This document shows, piece by piece, positions 9,352-18,428 of a stretch of 39,601 nt of DNA (positions are counted from its first letter, which is position 1; every line of letters starts with the position of its first letter). The notes under the pieces were generated by a model. That model was given only the letters and a program-made list of their open reading frames with translations, did no database searches and was not told where the DNA came from. Made by a program: the position numbers and the translations under genes. The DNA lies in NCBI GenBank assembly GCA_017458745.1, contig JAFTAB010000149.1:1-39601 (forward strand), written 5' to 3'. This DNA is from Schwartzia sp. (in: firmicutes) (GTDB lineage: Bacteria; Bacillota; Negativicutes; Selenomonadales; Selenomonadaceae).

Positions 9352-10683
9352 TTGGATAAAAAAGTTTTTATTGGCGTTTACGGTTGTCAGATGAATTTCT
9401 CGGACGCGGAGCGCATGGAGGGGGAGCTTCGCGCCATCGGATATACGCGAGTTGACGAGATGGACGAGGCCGGGCTTATTATTCTTCATACTTGCTGCGT
9501 GCGGGAGACGGCCGAGGATAAGGTCTATGGCAAAATCGGCGAGATAAAGCATCTTAAGCGTAAAAATCCGCGTCTTATTTTCGGCATTACCGGCTGCATG
9601 GCTCAAAAGGAGCAGGAGGCACTTATAAAGCGCGCGCCTCATATTGATTTTGTGCTTGGAACCGGGCGAATGGGCGAGCTGAATGACACCGTAAAAATTT
9701 TTGAGGAAAGAATTTCGGCAAGCAAATCAAATCATGTTATTGATACGAGCAATGTCGATACTGATGTCTTTGAAATGCCTGATGGTGATGTCATTGCGCG
9801 CCAAAGCAGCGTGTCGGCATGGGTGCCTATAATGTATGGGTGCAATAATTTTTGTACTTACTGCATTGTGCCGTATGTGCGCGGACGCGAAAGGAGTCGC
9901 GAGCCTCAGAATATTGTAAATGAAGTGGGGCAAGCAGTAAAAAAAGGTATTCGTGAGGTGACGTTGCTGGGGCAAAATGTCAATTCCTATGGCAAGGATC
10001 ATAAGAAGGCGGATTTTGCCGACCTCCTAAAAATGGTTGACGACATCGACGGCATAAGCCGTATTCGATTCATGACATCGCATCCGAAGGATTTGAGCGA
10101 TAAGGTGATTGACGCGATAAAAAACGGCCGTCATATATGCGAGCATATTCATCTTCCCGTTCAATATGGAAACAATAATATTTTGAAGTCAATGAATCGT
10201 GTTTATACTGTTGAAAAATATCGCAGCCTGATAAAAGACATTCGTGAGGCAATCAGTGATGTCTCGATTACAACCGATATAATCGTAGGGTTCCCGGGAG
10301 AGACCGATGAGGATTTTAGTGAGACATTGGATTTCATTCGCGAGATGGAGTTTGACGCCGCGTATACTTTTATCTATTCGCCGCGTTCCGGCACGCCGGC
10401 GGCTGAAATGGGAAATCAAGTGCCAGAGGATATAAAGCATGAAAGACTTCATAAATTGATGGACGTGCAAAATGAGATAAGTCTCGCCATAAATAAAAAG
10501 CTCGTTGGCAAAACGATGGAGGTTCTCGTCGAGGGAGAAAGCAGAAACGAAAATATGTGGACGGGGCGCACGCGCACGAATAAAATCGTGCTGTGGGAGC
10601 ATGGGAGTGAAAAAATCGGCGACATGGCAAGAGTTGAGATTAAAAAAGCGCAGACTTGGCTGCTGAAGGGAAAACTGGCATAG
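9352..10683 (+). CDS. miaB: tRNA-2-methylthio-N6-dimethylallyladenosine synthase MiaB
   Basis: A radical SAM methylthiotransferase that converts i6A37 of tRNAs reading UNN codons to ms2i6A. The 443-residue protein has the three N-terminal auxiliary-cluster cysteines (C12, C48 or C49, C82), the radical SAM motif CNNFCTYC (C164, C168, C171) followed by YVRGRERS, and a C-terminal TRAM domain (~375-440). The start must be the TTG at 9352, because an in-frame ATG at 9328 is followed at once by a stop. The ribosome site is a weak ACAGGA. miaA is not in this window. Confidence 0.96.
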   Translation: MDKKVFIGVYGCQMNFSDAERMEGELRAIGYTRVDEMDEAGLIILHTCCVRETAEDKVYGKIGEIKHLKRKNPRLIFGITGCMAQKEQEALIKRAPHIDFVLGTGRMGELNDTVKIFEERISASKSNHVIDTSNVDTDVFEMPDGDVIARQSSVSAWVPIMYGCNNFCTYCIVPYVRGRERSREPQNIVNEVGQAVKKGIREVTLLGQNVNSYGKDHKKADFADLLKMVDDIDGISRIRFMTSHPKDLSDKVIDAIKNGRHICEHIHLPVQYGNNNILKSMNRVYTVEKYRSLIKDIREAISDVSITTDIIVGFPGETDEDFSETLDFIREMEFDAAYTFIYSPRSGTPAAEMGNQVPEDIKHERLHKLMDVQNEISLAINKKLVGKTMEVLVEGESRNENMWTGRTRTNKIVLWEHGSEKIGDMARVEIKKAQTWLLKGKLA

Positions 10684-10688
10684 GAAGG

Positions 10689-10719
10689 AATGGAGATGAA
10701 TCACGCATCTCCATTTTTT
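10689..10719 (+). terminator. Intrinsic terminator after miaB
   Basis: AATGGAGATG (10689-10698) pairs with CATCTCCATT (10706-10715) around a 7-base loop. A run of six T (10714-10719) follows. It closes the first operon. Confidence 0.85.
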
Positions 10720-10728
10720 CATTTGGTG

Positions 10729-10737
10729 TGATATAAT
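10729..10737 (+). promoter_or_regulatory. Extended -10 promoter candidate for mutS
   Basis: TG-A-TATAAT is a consensus extended -10 element placed just after the miaB terminator. No good -35 lies at the right distance, which extended -10 promoters tolerate. Transcription from here would give mutS a leader of about 180 bases. Confidence 0.45.
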
Positions 10738-10824
10738 GAGAGACTGTTGAAAAATGATTTAGCTATTTATTCGTAATTTGGATTTTTATTGAGACTGCGT
10801 TAGCAGGCATATCTTCGTCAAAAT

Positions 10825-10848
10825 TTTATCCGATGATAACGGGCGCAA
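10825..10848 (+). repeat. Dispersed repeat, copy A (upstream of mutS)
   Basis: TTTATCCGATGATAACGG at 10825-10842 occurs again exactly at 15522-15539, downstream of mutL, same orientation. Both copies then continue with one purine and CGC. The core contains TTATC-CGAT-GATAA, an inverted repeat. The copies bracket the mutSL genes. Confidence 0.6.
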
Positions 10849-10921
10849 AAATTCCCATTGAATAAGTCTCATTTTATTTAATATTTTGACAAAGATTAGT
10901 ATGAGAATAAGGATGACGACA

Positions 10922-13549
10922 ATGAGCGCAAAAGTGACGCCGATGATGGAGCAGTATAAAGCCACAAAAGCACAGCATCCAGACGAGATACTTTTTTTCA
11001 GGCTTGGAGATTTTTATGAGATGTTTTTCGATGACGCGAGGCTTGTGTCGCGAGAGCTGGGGCTGACCCTGACGAGCAGAAGCGGCGACATGGAGCATGC
11101 CCCCATGTGCGGTCTGCCGTATCACGCGTCGGAGTCTTACATCGCGCGATTGATTGCTCGCGGTTATAAAATAGCAATCGCGGAGCAAATAGGCGATCCG
11201 AAGGCGCCCGGTCTTACTAAGCGCGAGGTCATAAAGGTCGTGACGCCCGGCACCGTGATGTCGGAGGATGCGCTTCCGTCCGCACAGAATAACTATATAG
11301 CGCTTGTTTATGTCCCCGACAATGAAAATGAAAAAAATAAAATTGTGCTCGTCGGCGCGGACATATCGACAGGCGAGTGCTTTTATGGCATTTATCGCGG
11401 AAAGGGAAGCCGCGAATCGCTTTTTGACGAGCTATATCGTCTTATGATGCCGGAGCTTGTCCTGGTCGGCAATATTCCGTTCCGCGATGAGCTTGATTCT
11501 TTTATTGCGCTTAGAATGGACAGATGCGCTTTCACTGAGATCGCGCATGTTTCTGAGCACATGGAGCGACTGTCGCAGCATTTCACGGAGGACAATCAGC
11601 CGGAGGATGATGACGCGAGGGCAGCGGTCGCGACGCTGCTCGATTATCTTCATGACACCGTGATGACAGATTTGTCCCATTTGAACAGAATCACTTATAT
11701 TGATTCATCTGATAATCTGGTGCTTGATGCCTTCACGCTGCGAAACCTTGAGATAACGAGGAATTTGCGCGACGGCGGCAAAAAAAACACGCTGTACGAT
11801 GTACTGGATTTTACTAGGACGGCAATGGGCGGAAGATTATTAAAGCGTTTTCTTGAGGCTCCCCTCGTTTCTGTGAATGAGATTGATGCGAGGCTCGACG
11901 CAGTTTCGGAATTGGCGGGAAATTATTCCCTTCGCGATGGATTGGCAGAGCTTTTGAAATCAATTTATGATTTTGAAAGGCTCTTGACACGCGCGGAGGT
12001 TGGGACTTCAAATGCGCGTGACCTTGTGGCTCTGCGCATTTCCTTTGAGACGCTGCCAAAGATAAAAAATATTTTGAGCGATGCAAAGTCCTCGATGCTG
12101 ATGGAGGCAAACGAGAATATAAAAACGTATGACGAATTGGCGGAGCTTTTGGCGCGCGCCATTGTCGATGAACCGCCTCTGACTGTTCGCGAGGGCGGGA
12201 TAATAAAGCCGGGGTATAACACGGAGCTTGACGAATATCGCCGCATTGCCCATGACTCAAAATCTTTGCTTCAGGAGATGGAGGAACGCGAGAAGGAAAA
12301 GACAGGGATAAAGACACTTAAAATCGGGTATAACAAGGTTTTTGGCTATTACATCGAAGTGCGTAACAGCGGCAAAGATCTAGTGCCGGAGAATTACATC
12401 AGAAAGCAGACGCTCGCAAACGCGGAACGATACATTACGCCCGAACTGAAGGATTTTGAGACAAAGATACTTGGCGCTCAAGAAAAAATAGTAAATATTG
12501 AATATGCGATTTTTTCGGAGATACGGGAAAAAGTGGCGGGAGAGGTAGCGAGTGTGCAGGAGACGGCGCGAAAAATCGCGCTTCTCGATGTACTCGTGAG
12601 CTTTGCGGAGGCTGCCGCTTCGTATAACTATGTTCGCCCCAATATGAGGGCAAACGGGGAAATAAAAATCCGTGACGGGCGTCATCCGCTTGTTGAGCGG
12701 ATATTGGCTTCCGAGCTTTTTGTGCCTAATGACGCGGAGCTTAATCATTCGGACAGCGAGATAATGCTGATCACGGGACCCAACATGGCGGGCAAGTCCA
12801 CTTACATGAGGCAGACAGCACTAATAACGCTTATGGCGCAAGTAGGCTGCTTTGTCCCTGCGCGTGAGGCGACCATATCGCCCGTGGACAGGATTTTTAC
12901 CCGCATCGGCGCGAGCGACGATCTTGTCAGCGGGCAGAGCACATTCATGGTTGAAATGAATGAAGTGGCGGATATTCTCACTTATGCTACAAAAAACAGT
13001 CTTGTCATTCTTGATGAGATTGGCAGAGGCACAAGCACATACGATGGAATGAGCATCGCTCGTGCCGTCGTGGAGCATATCAGGGATCATATTCATGCGA
13101 AGACTATGTTTGCGACGCATTACCATGAATTGACAGATATGGAGGGCGGGTGCGTCAAGAATTATTGCGTTGCGGTGAAGGAACGTGGGGGAAAGGTGGC
13201 TTTTCTGCGCCGGATAATCGCCGGCAGCGCAGACAAATCTTATGGCATTCATGTGGCAAGGCTGGCGGGTATTCCAATCTCGGTGACAAAAAGGGCGCAG
13301 GAAATCCTTGATGACTTAGAGAATACCTCAAATGGGGAAGAAACACATAGAGGTCAATCGACAAATGCAAAATCATCAAATGATACAAAAAAATCACTTA
13401 ACGATGATGTCGCTATGGACTCTCTTTTTAATTCTGCGCTGTCAGATGAGATATTGTCGCTGGACGTGATGTCCATGACCCCCATTGAGGCGATAAATGA
13501 ACTTTATAGATTGCAGGAGCGGGCGAAAAAGGAGACAGGCAAATCATGA
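10922..13549 (+). CDS. mutS: DNA mismatch repair protein MutS
   Basis: The mismatch-recognition ATPase. In the 875-residue protein the mismatch-probing Phe-X-Glu is F31-Y-E33 in GDFYEMF. The ATPase domain near the C-terminus has Walker A GPNMAGKS (619-626, K625) and Walker B LVILDEIGRG followed by TSTYDG. The C-terminal ~60 residues are polar and low in complexity, as in other MutS tails. I chose ATG 10922 because AAGGA (10909-10913) is eight bases upstream and the N-terminus then aligns with the family. Upstream ATGs at 10901 and 10913 and a TTG at 10886 remain possible. mutL follows with a 4-base overlap. Confidence 0.97.
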   Translation: MSAKVTPMMEQYKATKAQHPDEILFFRLGDFYEMFFDDARLVSRELGLTLTSRSGDMEHAPMCGLPYHASESYIARLIARGYKIAIAEQIGDPKAPGLTKREVIKVVTPGTVMSEDALPSAQNNYIALVYVPDNENEKNKIVLVGADISTGECFYGIYRGKGSRESLFDELYRLMMPELVLVGNIPFRDELDSFIALRMDRCAFTEIAHVSEHMERLSQHFTEDNQPEDDDARAAVATLLDYLHDTVMTDLSHLNRITYIDSSDNLVLDAFTLRNLEITRNLRDGGKKNTLYDVLDFTRTAMGGRLLKRFLEAPLVSVNEIDARLDAVSELAGNYSLRDGLAELLKSIYDFERLLTRAEVGTSNARDLVALRISFETLPKIKNILSDAKSSMLMEANENIKTYDELAELLARAIVDEPPLTVREGGIIKPGYNTELDEYRRIAHDSKSLLQEMEEREKEKTGIKTLKIGYNKVFGYYIEVRNSGKDLVPENYIRKQTLANAERYITPELKDFETKILGAQEKIVNIEYAIFSEIREKVAGEVASVQETARKIALLDVLVSFAEAAASYNYVRPNMRANGEIKIRDGRHPLVERILASELFVPNDAELNHSDSEIMLITGPNMAGKSTYMRQTALITLMAQVGCFVPAREATISPVDRIFTRIGASDDLVSGQSTFMVEMNEVADILTYATKNSLVILDEIGRGTSTYDGMSIARAVVEHIRDHIHAKTMFATHYHELTDMEGGCVKNYCVAVKERGGKVAFLRRIIAGSADKSYGIHVARLAGIPISVTKRAQEILDDLENTSNGEETHRGQSTNAKSSNDTKKSLNDDVAMDSLFNSALSDEILSLDVMSMTPIEAINELYRLQERAKKETGKS

Positions 13550-15453
13550 GCATCGTGCATCTGCTTGACAGCAATACAATAAATAAAATCGCCGCGGGCG
13601 AAGTGGTGGAGCGACCTGCCTCTGTAATAAAGGAGCTCATTGAGAATGCGCTGGATGCCGGAGCACGCCGCATAGAGATAGAGGCAATGGCAGGCGGCAC
13701 TAGCCTGATGCGCGTGACGGATGACGGCTGCGGCATGAACGCTGAAGATGCCGAGATGGCGATAAAAAGACATGCAACCAGCAAGATAAATGATGCCGAC
13801 GATATAAATGATATTGCGACTTTGGGGTTTCGCGGGGAGGCATTGCCCACGATAGCGGCAGTCTCCAGATTTACCATGATGACACGTCCGAAGGACAGCG
13901 AGCTTGGCACTAAAGTGACGATAGCGGGCGGGGCGGGAACCTCAATCAGTGAGATGGGTTGCGGTATTGGAACTACAATACGAGTAGAGGATTTATTTTT
14001 CAATACACCGGCGCGTAAAAAATTTCTCAAAACGACTCATACCGAAACAAATAAGATAAACGACATTGTAACGAAAATGGCGCTTGCAAATCCAAATGTG
14101 GCTTTTAAGTTCATCAGCAATAACAAGATTGCCCTGAACACGCCCGGAAACGGCGAACTGGCTGAGACGATTGCAAGCATATATGGCCATGCTGCCGCTG
14201 AGTCTCTTTTACCGCTTTCTTTTCACGATGACAATGACGGCATTGATATCAGCGGCTATATCACGAAGCCCTCGATGATAAGGAGCAGCCGGGGATGGCA
14301 GACTTTCATTGCCAATGGCCGTATAATAGAGAATAAAGCGATTTCAAAATCAATCGACAATGCCTATCACTCGCTTTTGCCAAAGGCGGGCTATCCGCTT
14401 GTCGTCCTGCGCCTCGATGTGCCGCCGCGCTCGGTGGATGTGAATGTGCATCCGAGGAAAATCGAAATTAAATTTGAAGACGAGTCGCGGATTTTTCGGG
14501 CTGTCTATAAATCGGTGGTCGATGCAATTCGTCCCGAGGGGCAAACGCTGGAGGAGGTAGCCGGAAGAGTTCGGCGCCCTGAGCAATTTTATTCAAAAGA
14601 TGAAAAGCCGTTTGTCGTTCCCTCGGTTGATTATTCCAAAAGTCAGCACGGGAGCGAAGGGGTGATAAATCGCGACTCGCTGCCTCATGCTTTTTCTACC
14701 GCGCTCTCGCTCGACGAGAGGGAAAGCATCCAAGAATTTATGAAGGCTCAACAGATTGTGCAGTCGGAGATGCGGCGGGGAGGCGATTCTCCTTATGATA
14801 TTGCGCAAGGCGCACAGTCAGCAGGGGGAAATCTGAATATCGCCGAGGAGAGACTTGCGTTCGGGGAGACAAATGGCGACGCGCGTCTCTCGATGATACC
14901 CATAGGGCAGGTCGCGTTGTGTTATATTATCGCGCAGGACACAGACAGTCTTTATATCGTCGATCAACATGCGGCGCATGAGCGAATACTTTATGATAAA
15001 TTTGCTTCGATGGCAGACAAGATTCCCTCGCAGGAATTGCTCGTTCATCTTGTCTTGAATTTCAGCAGACGAGAGAGTGAACTGATTGAGAGTAACAGCA
15101 GTTTGTTTTTGGAGCTTGGCTTTGATTTGGAAATGAGCGGGGAATGTGAATATCGTCTGCGGGCTGTGCCTATAGATATACCTACAGGCGATGCGGAGAT
15201 GATACTCAGAAAAATCATAGAGTCGCTTATAAACATGAAGGGACTGACGGCGGCAGAGATACGTCACGCCTGCATAGCGATGACAGCCTGCAAGGCGGCC
15301 ATAAAAAGAGGCGAGGAACTAAATATGCGTCAAATGCAAATCATCCTCGACGAGCTGTCGAAAACCTCAAGACCGTATACATGCCCTCACGGCAGGCCGA
15401 CCATATTGAGATTTGAAAGCAAGGAACTGGCGAAAATGTTCAAGAGGACATGA
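13546..15453 (+). CDS. mutL: DNA mismatch repair protein MutL
   Basis: MutL couples MutS to strand incision. The 635-residue protein has the GHKL ATPase motifs: ELIENALDAGA (E33, N34), DDGCGM and GFRGEALPTI. The C-terminal domain carries the metal-binding endonuclease motif DQHAAHERILYD (D473 onward), plus ACKAAIK and CPHGRPT. These mark a MutL that nicks DNA itself, as expected in an organism without MutH. It starts with ATG overlapping the mutS stop by four bases. The linker at ~335-440 is poorly conserved. Confidence 0.97.
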   Translation: MSIVHLLDSNTINKIAAGEVVERPASVIKELIENALDAGARRIEIEAMAGGTSLMRVTDDGCGMNAEDAEMAIKRHATSKINDADDINDIATLGFRGEALPTIAAVSRFTMMTRPKDSELGTKVTIAGGAGTSISEMGCGIGTTIRVEDLFFNTPARKKFLKTTHTETNKINDIVTKMALANPNVAFKFISNNKIALNTPGNGELAETIASIYGHAAAESLLPLSFHDDNDGIDISGYITKPSMIRSSRGWQTFIANGRIIENKAISKSIDNAYHSLLPKAGYPLVVLRLDVPPRSVDVNVHPRKIEIKFEDESRIFRAVYKSVVDAIRPEGQTLEEVAGRVRRPEQFYSKDEKPFVVPSVDYSKSQHGSEGVINRDSLPHAFSTALSLDERESIQEFMKAQQIVQSEMRRGGDSPYDIAQGAQSAGGNLNIAEERLAFGETNGDARLSMIPIGQVALCYIIAQDTDSLYIVDQHAAHERILYDKFASMADKIPSQELLVHLVLNFSRRESELIESNSSLFLELGFDLEMSGECEYRLRAVPIDIPTGDAEMILRKIIESLINMKGLTAAEIRHACIAMTACKAAIKRGEELNMRQMQIILDELSKTSRPYTCPHGRPTILRFESKELAKMFKRT

Positions 15454-15521
15454 ATGTCATTGCGGCGCAATAAAAGAACAGGATTTGTTTAAGAAAAATA
15501 TTGATTTTAATATGCAGCCGC

Positions 15522-15543
15522 TTTATCCGATGATAACGGACGC
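15522..15543 (+). repeat. Dispersed repeat, copy B (downstream of mutL)
   Basis: Exact 18-base copy of the sequence at 10825-10842. It runs directly into the hairpin at 15538-15578, so the element may be the repeat plus the hairpin. Confidence 0.6.
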
Positions 15544-15578
15544 TTATCTCCCGCTTTTTAAATGGGATATAAGCGCCC
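15538..15578. repeat. Imperfect inverted repeat (hairpin) next to repeat B
   Basis: CGCTTAT (15541-15547) pairs with ATAAGCG (15569-15575). After one mismatch TCCC pairs with GGGA, and outside another mismatch GG pairs with CC. The loop is about 11 bases and AT-rich. No T tract follows, so it is not a standard terminator. Confidence 0.6.
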
Positions 15579-15720
15579 ATAAGACAATGGTGAAATTCGA
15601 TTAGATGTGCAGAGCCGAAAAATATTTTTCTTTATTAGGGCTATATTTCCGTGAATTTTCATCATAACAACACAAAATATAGAGAAATTTTGTTATATAT
15701 ATCGCCAAAGGATGAATCAA

Positions 15721-16407
15721 ATGATTGAGATGAAAGATATATCAAAGGTTTACGAGAACGGCGTCGTGGCTCTTGACCATATCAATGTCAGTATTGATAA
15801 GGGGGAGTTTGTATTCATTGTGGGAGCTTCGGGCGCAGGTAAGTCCACGTTTATACGTTTGCTTTTTCGCGAGGTGCTTCCTTCATCCGGTGCGCTTATT
15901 GTGAATGGTCAGGATGTCGTAAATATGGAGCATGGTGATGTCCCGTATCTTCGCCGTGGGCTCGGCGTGATTTTTCAGGATTTTAGACTGCTCCCGGATA
16001 AGACTGTTTTTGAAAATGTGGCGTTTGCCATGCAGGTCATTGAGGCTCCGCGCAGACGAATACAGCATAGTGTCAATTCCGTGCTTGATATAGTGGGATT
16101 GCGCGAAAAATATAGCTGCTTTCCCTCGCAACTTTCGGGCGGCGAGCAGCAGCGAGTCGCCATCGCCCGCGCCATAGTGAATAGCCCCGCGCTTGTCATT
16201 GCTGATGAGCCAACGGGCAATCTTGATCCCGACACGTCGTGGGAAATAATGGATATATTCAAAAAAATTAATGGCGGCGGCACGACCATAGTGATGGCAA
16301 CTCATGACAAGGAGATTGTCGATATAATGAAAAAACGTGTCATCGCTATCGAGGACGGGCATATTGTGCGCGACGAGGCGCAGGGGGCATACGGCTATGA
16401 AAATTAG
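15721..16407 (+). CDS. ftsE: Cell division ATP-binding protein FtsE
   Basis: ATPase subunit of FtsEX, which sits at the division site and activates peptidoglycan hydrolases outside the membrane. The 228 residues are the usual FtsE length. Walker A is GASGAGKST (35-43), the ABC signature LSGGEQQR, and Walker [16 protein letters not shown] start it at ATG 15721, seven bases after AAAGGATGA; an ATG at 15712 lies on top of that ribosome site. ftsX overlaps its end by 11 bases. Confidence 0.96.
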   Translation: MIEMKDISKVYENGVVALDHINVSIDKGEFVFIVGASGAGKSTFIRLLFREVLPSSGALIVNGQDVVNMEHGDVPYLRRGLGVIFQDFRLLPDKTVFENVAFAMQVIEAPRRRIQHSVNSVLDIVGLREKYSCFPSQLSGGEQQRVAIARAIVNSPALVIADEPTGNLDPDTSWEIMDIFKKINGGGTTIVMATHDKEIVDIMKKRVIAIEDGHIVRDEAQGAYGYEN

Positions 16408-17284
16408 GACGAGCGAGTACATCATAACCGAGGTCTTTCATTCGCTGAAGCGAAACAGCTGGATGGCCTTCGCGTCTGTTGGAACTGTCGCGGTCTCCCT
16501 TTTCGTTTTTGGGATGTTTCTGATTATTGTCATGAACATGAACCGCATGGCAGTGAGCCTGGAGTCGCAGGTCGAGATAAGCGTTTATCTTGAGGACAGA
16601 CTCACTGACAGCGAAATAAAGGCCATTGACAAAAAAATCAATGAGATGAATGGTGTCAATTCTGTGACATTTACAGATAAAATAAAGGCTCTTGATATTT
16701 TCAAGGAACGCTTGGGCGACCAAAAATTTTTGCTTGATGCCATAGAGGGAGAAAATCCCTTGCCTAATTCTTTCACTGTCAAGGTGGTTAATCCTTCATT
16801 GGTAAAGACCACGGCAATAGCTATTAATGATTTTGAAGGCGTGGAGACGGTCAAATACGGTCAGGATGTTGTGGAGCATCTTTTCGATATTACTCGTCTG
16901 ATTCGTCTTTTTGGAATTGTGCTTATGATCCTTCTTGCAGGCGCAACGCTTTTCATTATTTCCAATACTATTCGCCTGACCGTTTTTGCGCGTCGCACGG
17001 AAGTCGCCATTATGAAATATGTCGGAGCCACTGATTGGTTTATTCGCTGGCCTTTCATGCTCGAAGGCATAGTGCTTGGCGCAATGGGCGGAACGGTGGC
17101 ATTCATCGCTTTGCGCATCGCATATAACATGATTGTTGCAAAGATATATGACACCATTGCTTTTTTCCCGCTTATCCCAACTTATCCGTTTATGACATAT
17201 ATAAGCATTATCATTGTTTGTTGCGGTATTGTGATTGGGGCCGTTGGCTCGGTTATTTCTTTGAAGAGATTTTTAAAGGCGTGA
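16397..17284 (+). CDS. ftsX: Cell division protein FtsX
   Basis: Membrane subunit of FtsEX. The 295-residue protein has the family layout: a short cytoplasmic N-terminus, TM1 (~22-45), an extracytoplasmic domain (~50-170) that in other bacteria contacts the hydrolase or its activator, and three further TM segments (~180-205, ~228-250, ~265-288). Start ATG 16397 has AGGGGG nine bases upstream, inside the end of ftsE. The peptidase gene that follows shares one base with its stop codon. This tight coupling fits a direct FtsX-peptidase partnership. Confidence 0.95.
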   Translation: MKIRTSEYIITEVFHSLKRNSWMAFASVGTVAVSLFVFGMFLIIVMNMNRMAVSLESQVEISVYLEDRLTDSEIKAIDKKINEMNGVNSVTFTDKIKALDIFKERLGDQKFLLDAIEGENPLPNSFTVKVVNPSLVKTTAIAINDFEGVETVKYGQDVVEHLFDITRLIRLFGIVLMILLAGATLFIISNTIRLTVFARRTEVAIMKYVGATDWFIRWPFMLEGIVLGAMGGTVAFIALRIAYNMIVAKIYDTIAFFPLIPTYPFMTYISIIIVCCGIVIGAVGSVISLKRFLKA

Positions 17285-18414
17285 TGCTGTTGAAAAAACA
17301 ATTAATTTCTTGCGCTGTCGCGCTTTCCGTTGCTTTTTCCTCCATGCCGCTTGTTGCCGCGGATGAAACGGAGGAACTGGAGCAGCAGCTTGAGGATTTG
17401 CAGCAGCAGGCTGACGCGCAGCAGCAGGAAACTGAACGCATACAAAAGGACATAGAGAATGTGTCGGAAGAGCTTCGCATTCTTGACGAGTCTGTCGGAG
17501 TGGCGCAGGCGGAGTATGATAATGTCAGCAATGCCCTCGACAGGACGGAGAATAAAATCGTAGCGAATCAAGAGCTGCTTGAGGAGACCGAGCAAAAGCT
17601 GGCTGTGAAGCAAAAAATTCTTGGCCGCAGGGTTCGTGATATATATGTGCATGGGAAGCTCAGTTATATTGATGTTTTATTTGGCGCAAAAAATTTGACA
17701 GACCTTTTCACGCGGATGGATTTATTAACGCGCGTTATCAAGCATGATTATTCTTTGGTGCAGCTGGTTCTCGACGACAAGCGTGTCGTCGAGCGGGCGA
17801 GAGCGGAACTGGAGGAGGAATACGCAGAGCGAAAAGAGCTGGTCCGTGATGCCGCTGCAAAGGAAACCAGACTGCGCTCGGCAAAGGCGGAAAAAGATGA
17901 GATGCTTGACAGGCTGGAGCAGGACATGGCTCTCTCTCAGCAGGCGTATGAGGAACTGCTCGCCGCATCCGAGGAGGTTGAGCGTTTGATTCAGCAGAGT
18001 CGCTATGTATATAGCGGTCCTGTAACGGGTTCAGGCGAAATGATATGGCCCATAGTTGGTGAAATAACGTCAGAGTTTGGTTGGCGCACGCATCCGATAT
18101 ATGGCGATGCCAGGTATCACAGCGGTCTTGACATAGCCGGGGACTATGGCGACCCGATTCATGCCGCTGCAGCCGGGCAGGTCATATATTCCGGGTGGAT
18201 AAGCGGATACGGCTATGCTGTTGTGATTGATCATGGCGGCGGAATATCTACTCTTTATGGTCACAATGAGTCTCTTGTAGTCAGCGAGGGGCAGATTGTT
18301 GCTCAGGGACAAGTAATTGCCTATTGTGGCTCGACCGGCAACTCAACAGGTCCTCATTGTCATTTTGAGGTGCGCGAGGGCGGGGAGCCTGTCAGCCCTT
18401 GGGGATATTTATAA
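17284..18414 (+). CDS. Secreted coiled-coil M23 (LytM) peptidase, EnvC/PcsB-like position
   Basis: A 376-residue exported protein. The N-terminus (LLKKQLISCAVALSVAFSS) is a signal peptide with likely cleavage after VAA near residue 26. A long Gln/Glu-rich coiled coil covers ~28-255. The C-terminal M23/LytM domain (~268-376) retains zinc and catalytic residues: HSGLD and HCHFEV, plus GSTGNSTGPH. It is therefore probably an active endopeptidase, unlike E. coli EnvC, which has lost its ligands. The coiled coil and its place after ftsEX suggest FtsEX controls it. Start ATG 17284 overlaps the ftsX TGA; AAAGGCG lies upstream. Confidence 0.92.
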   Translation: MLLKKQLISCAVALSVAFSSMPLVAADETEELEQQLEDLQQQADAQQQETERIQKDIENVSEELRILDESVGVAQAEYDNVSNALDRTENKIVANQELLEETEQKLAVKQKILGRRVRDIYVHGKLSYIDVLFGAKNLTDLFTRMDLLTRVIKHDYSLVQLVLDDKRVVERARAELEEEYAERKELVRDAAAKETRLRSAKAEKDEMLDRLEQDMALSQQAYEELLAASEEVERLIQQSRYVYSGPVTGSGEMIWPIVGEITSEFGWRTHPIYGDARYHSGLDIAGDYGDPIHAAAAGQVIYSGWISGYGYAVVIDHGGGISTLYGHNESLVVSEGQIVAQGQVIAYCGSTGNSTGPHCHFEVREGGEPVSPWGYL

Positions 18415-18428
18415 ATCAGGTGAAGTTT

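Larger units (their letters stand above)
15454..15720 (+). other. Non-coding gap between mutL and ftsE
   Basis: The gap holds repeat copy B (15522-15543) and an imperfect 14-bp hairpin (15538-15578). A frame read through it gives a short peptide with no ribosome site, so I do not call a gene. The 3' part (15660-15710) is AT-rich and probably carries the ftsE promoter (TATATAT near 15693), but no clear -35 is visible. Confidence 0.5.

Noticed and set aside
10826-10834. TTATCCGAT as a DnaA box or origin element
   Set aside because: Only the first six bases fit TTATCCACA, there is no cluster of boxes, and the word belongs to the 18-bp repeat.
10886-10891. TTGACA just before mutS read as a -35 box
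   Set aside because: No -10 element at 16-18 bases, and the position would put the transcription start inside mutS.
15413-15604. 63-residue open frame overlapping the end of mutL and the repeat/hairpin
   Set aside because: Starts inside mutL with a TTG, the internal ATG at 15512 has no ribosome site, and the region is better explained as a repeat element.
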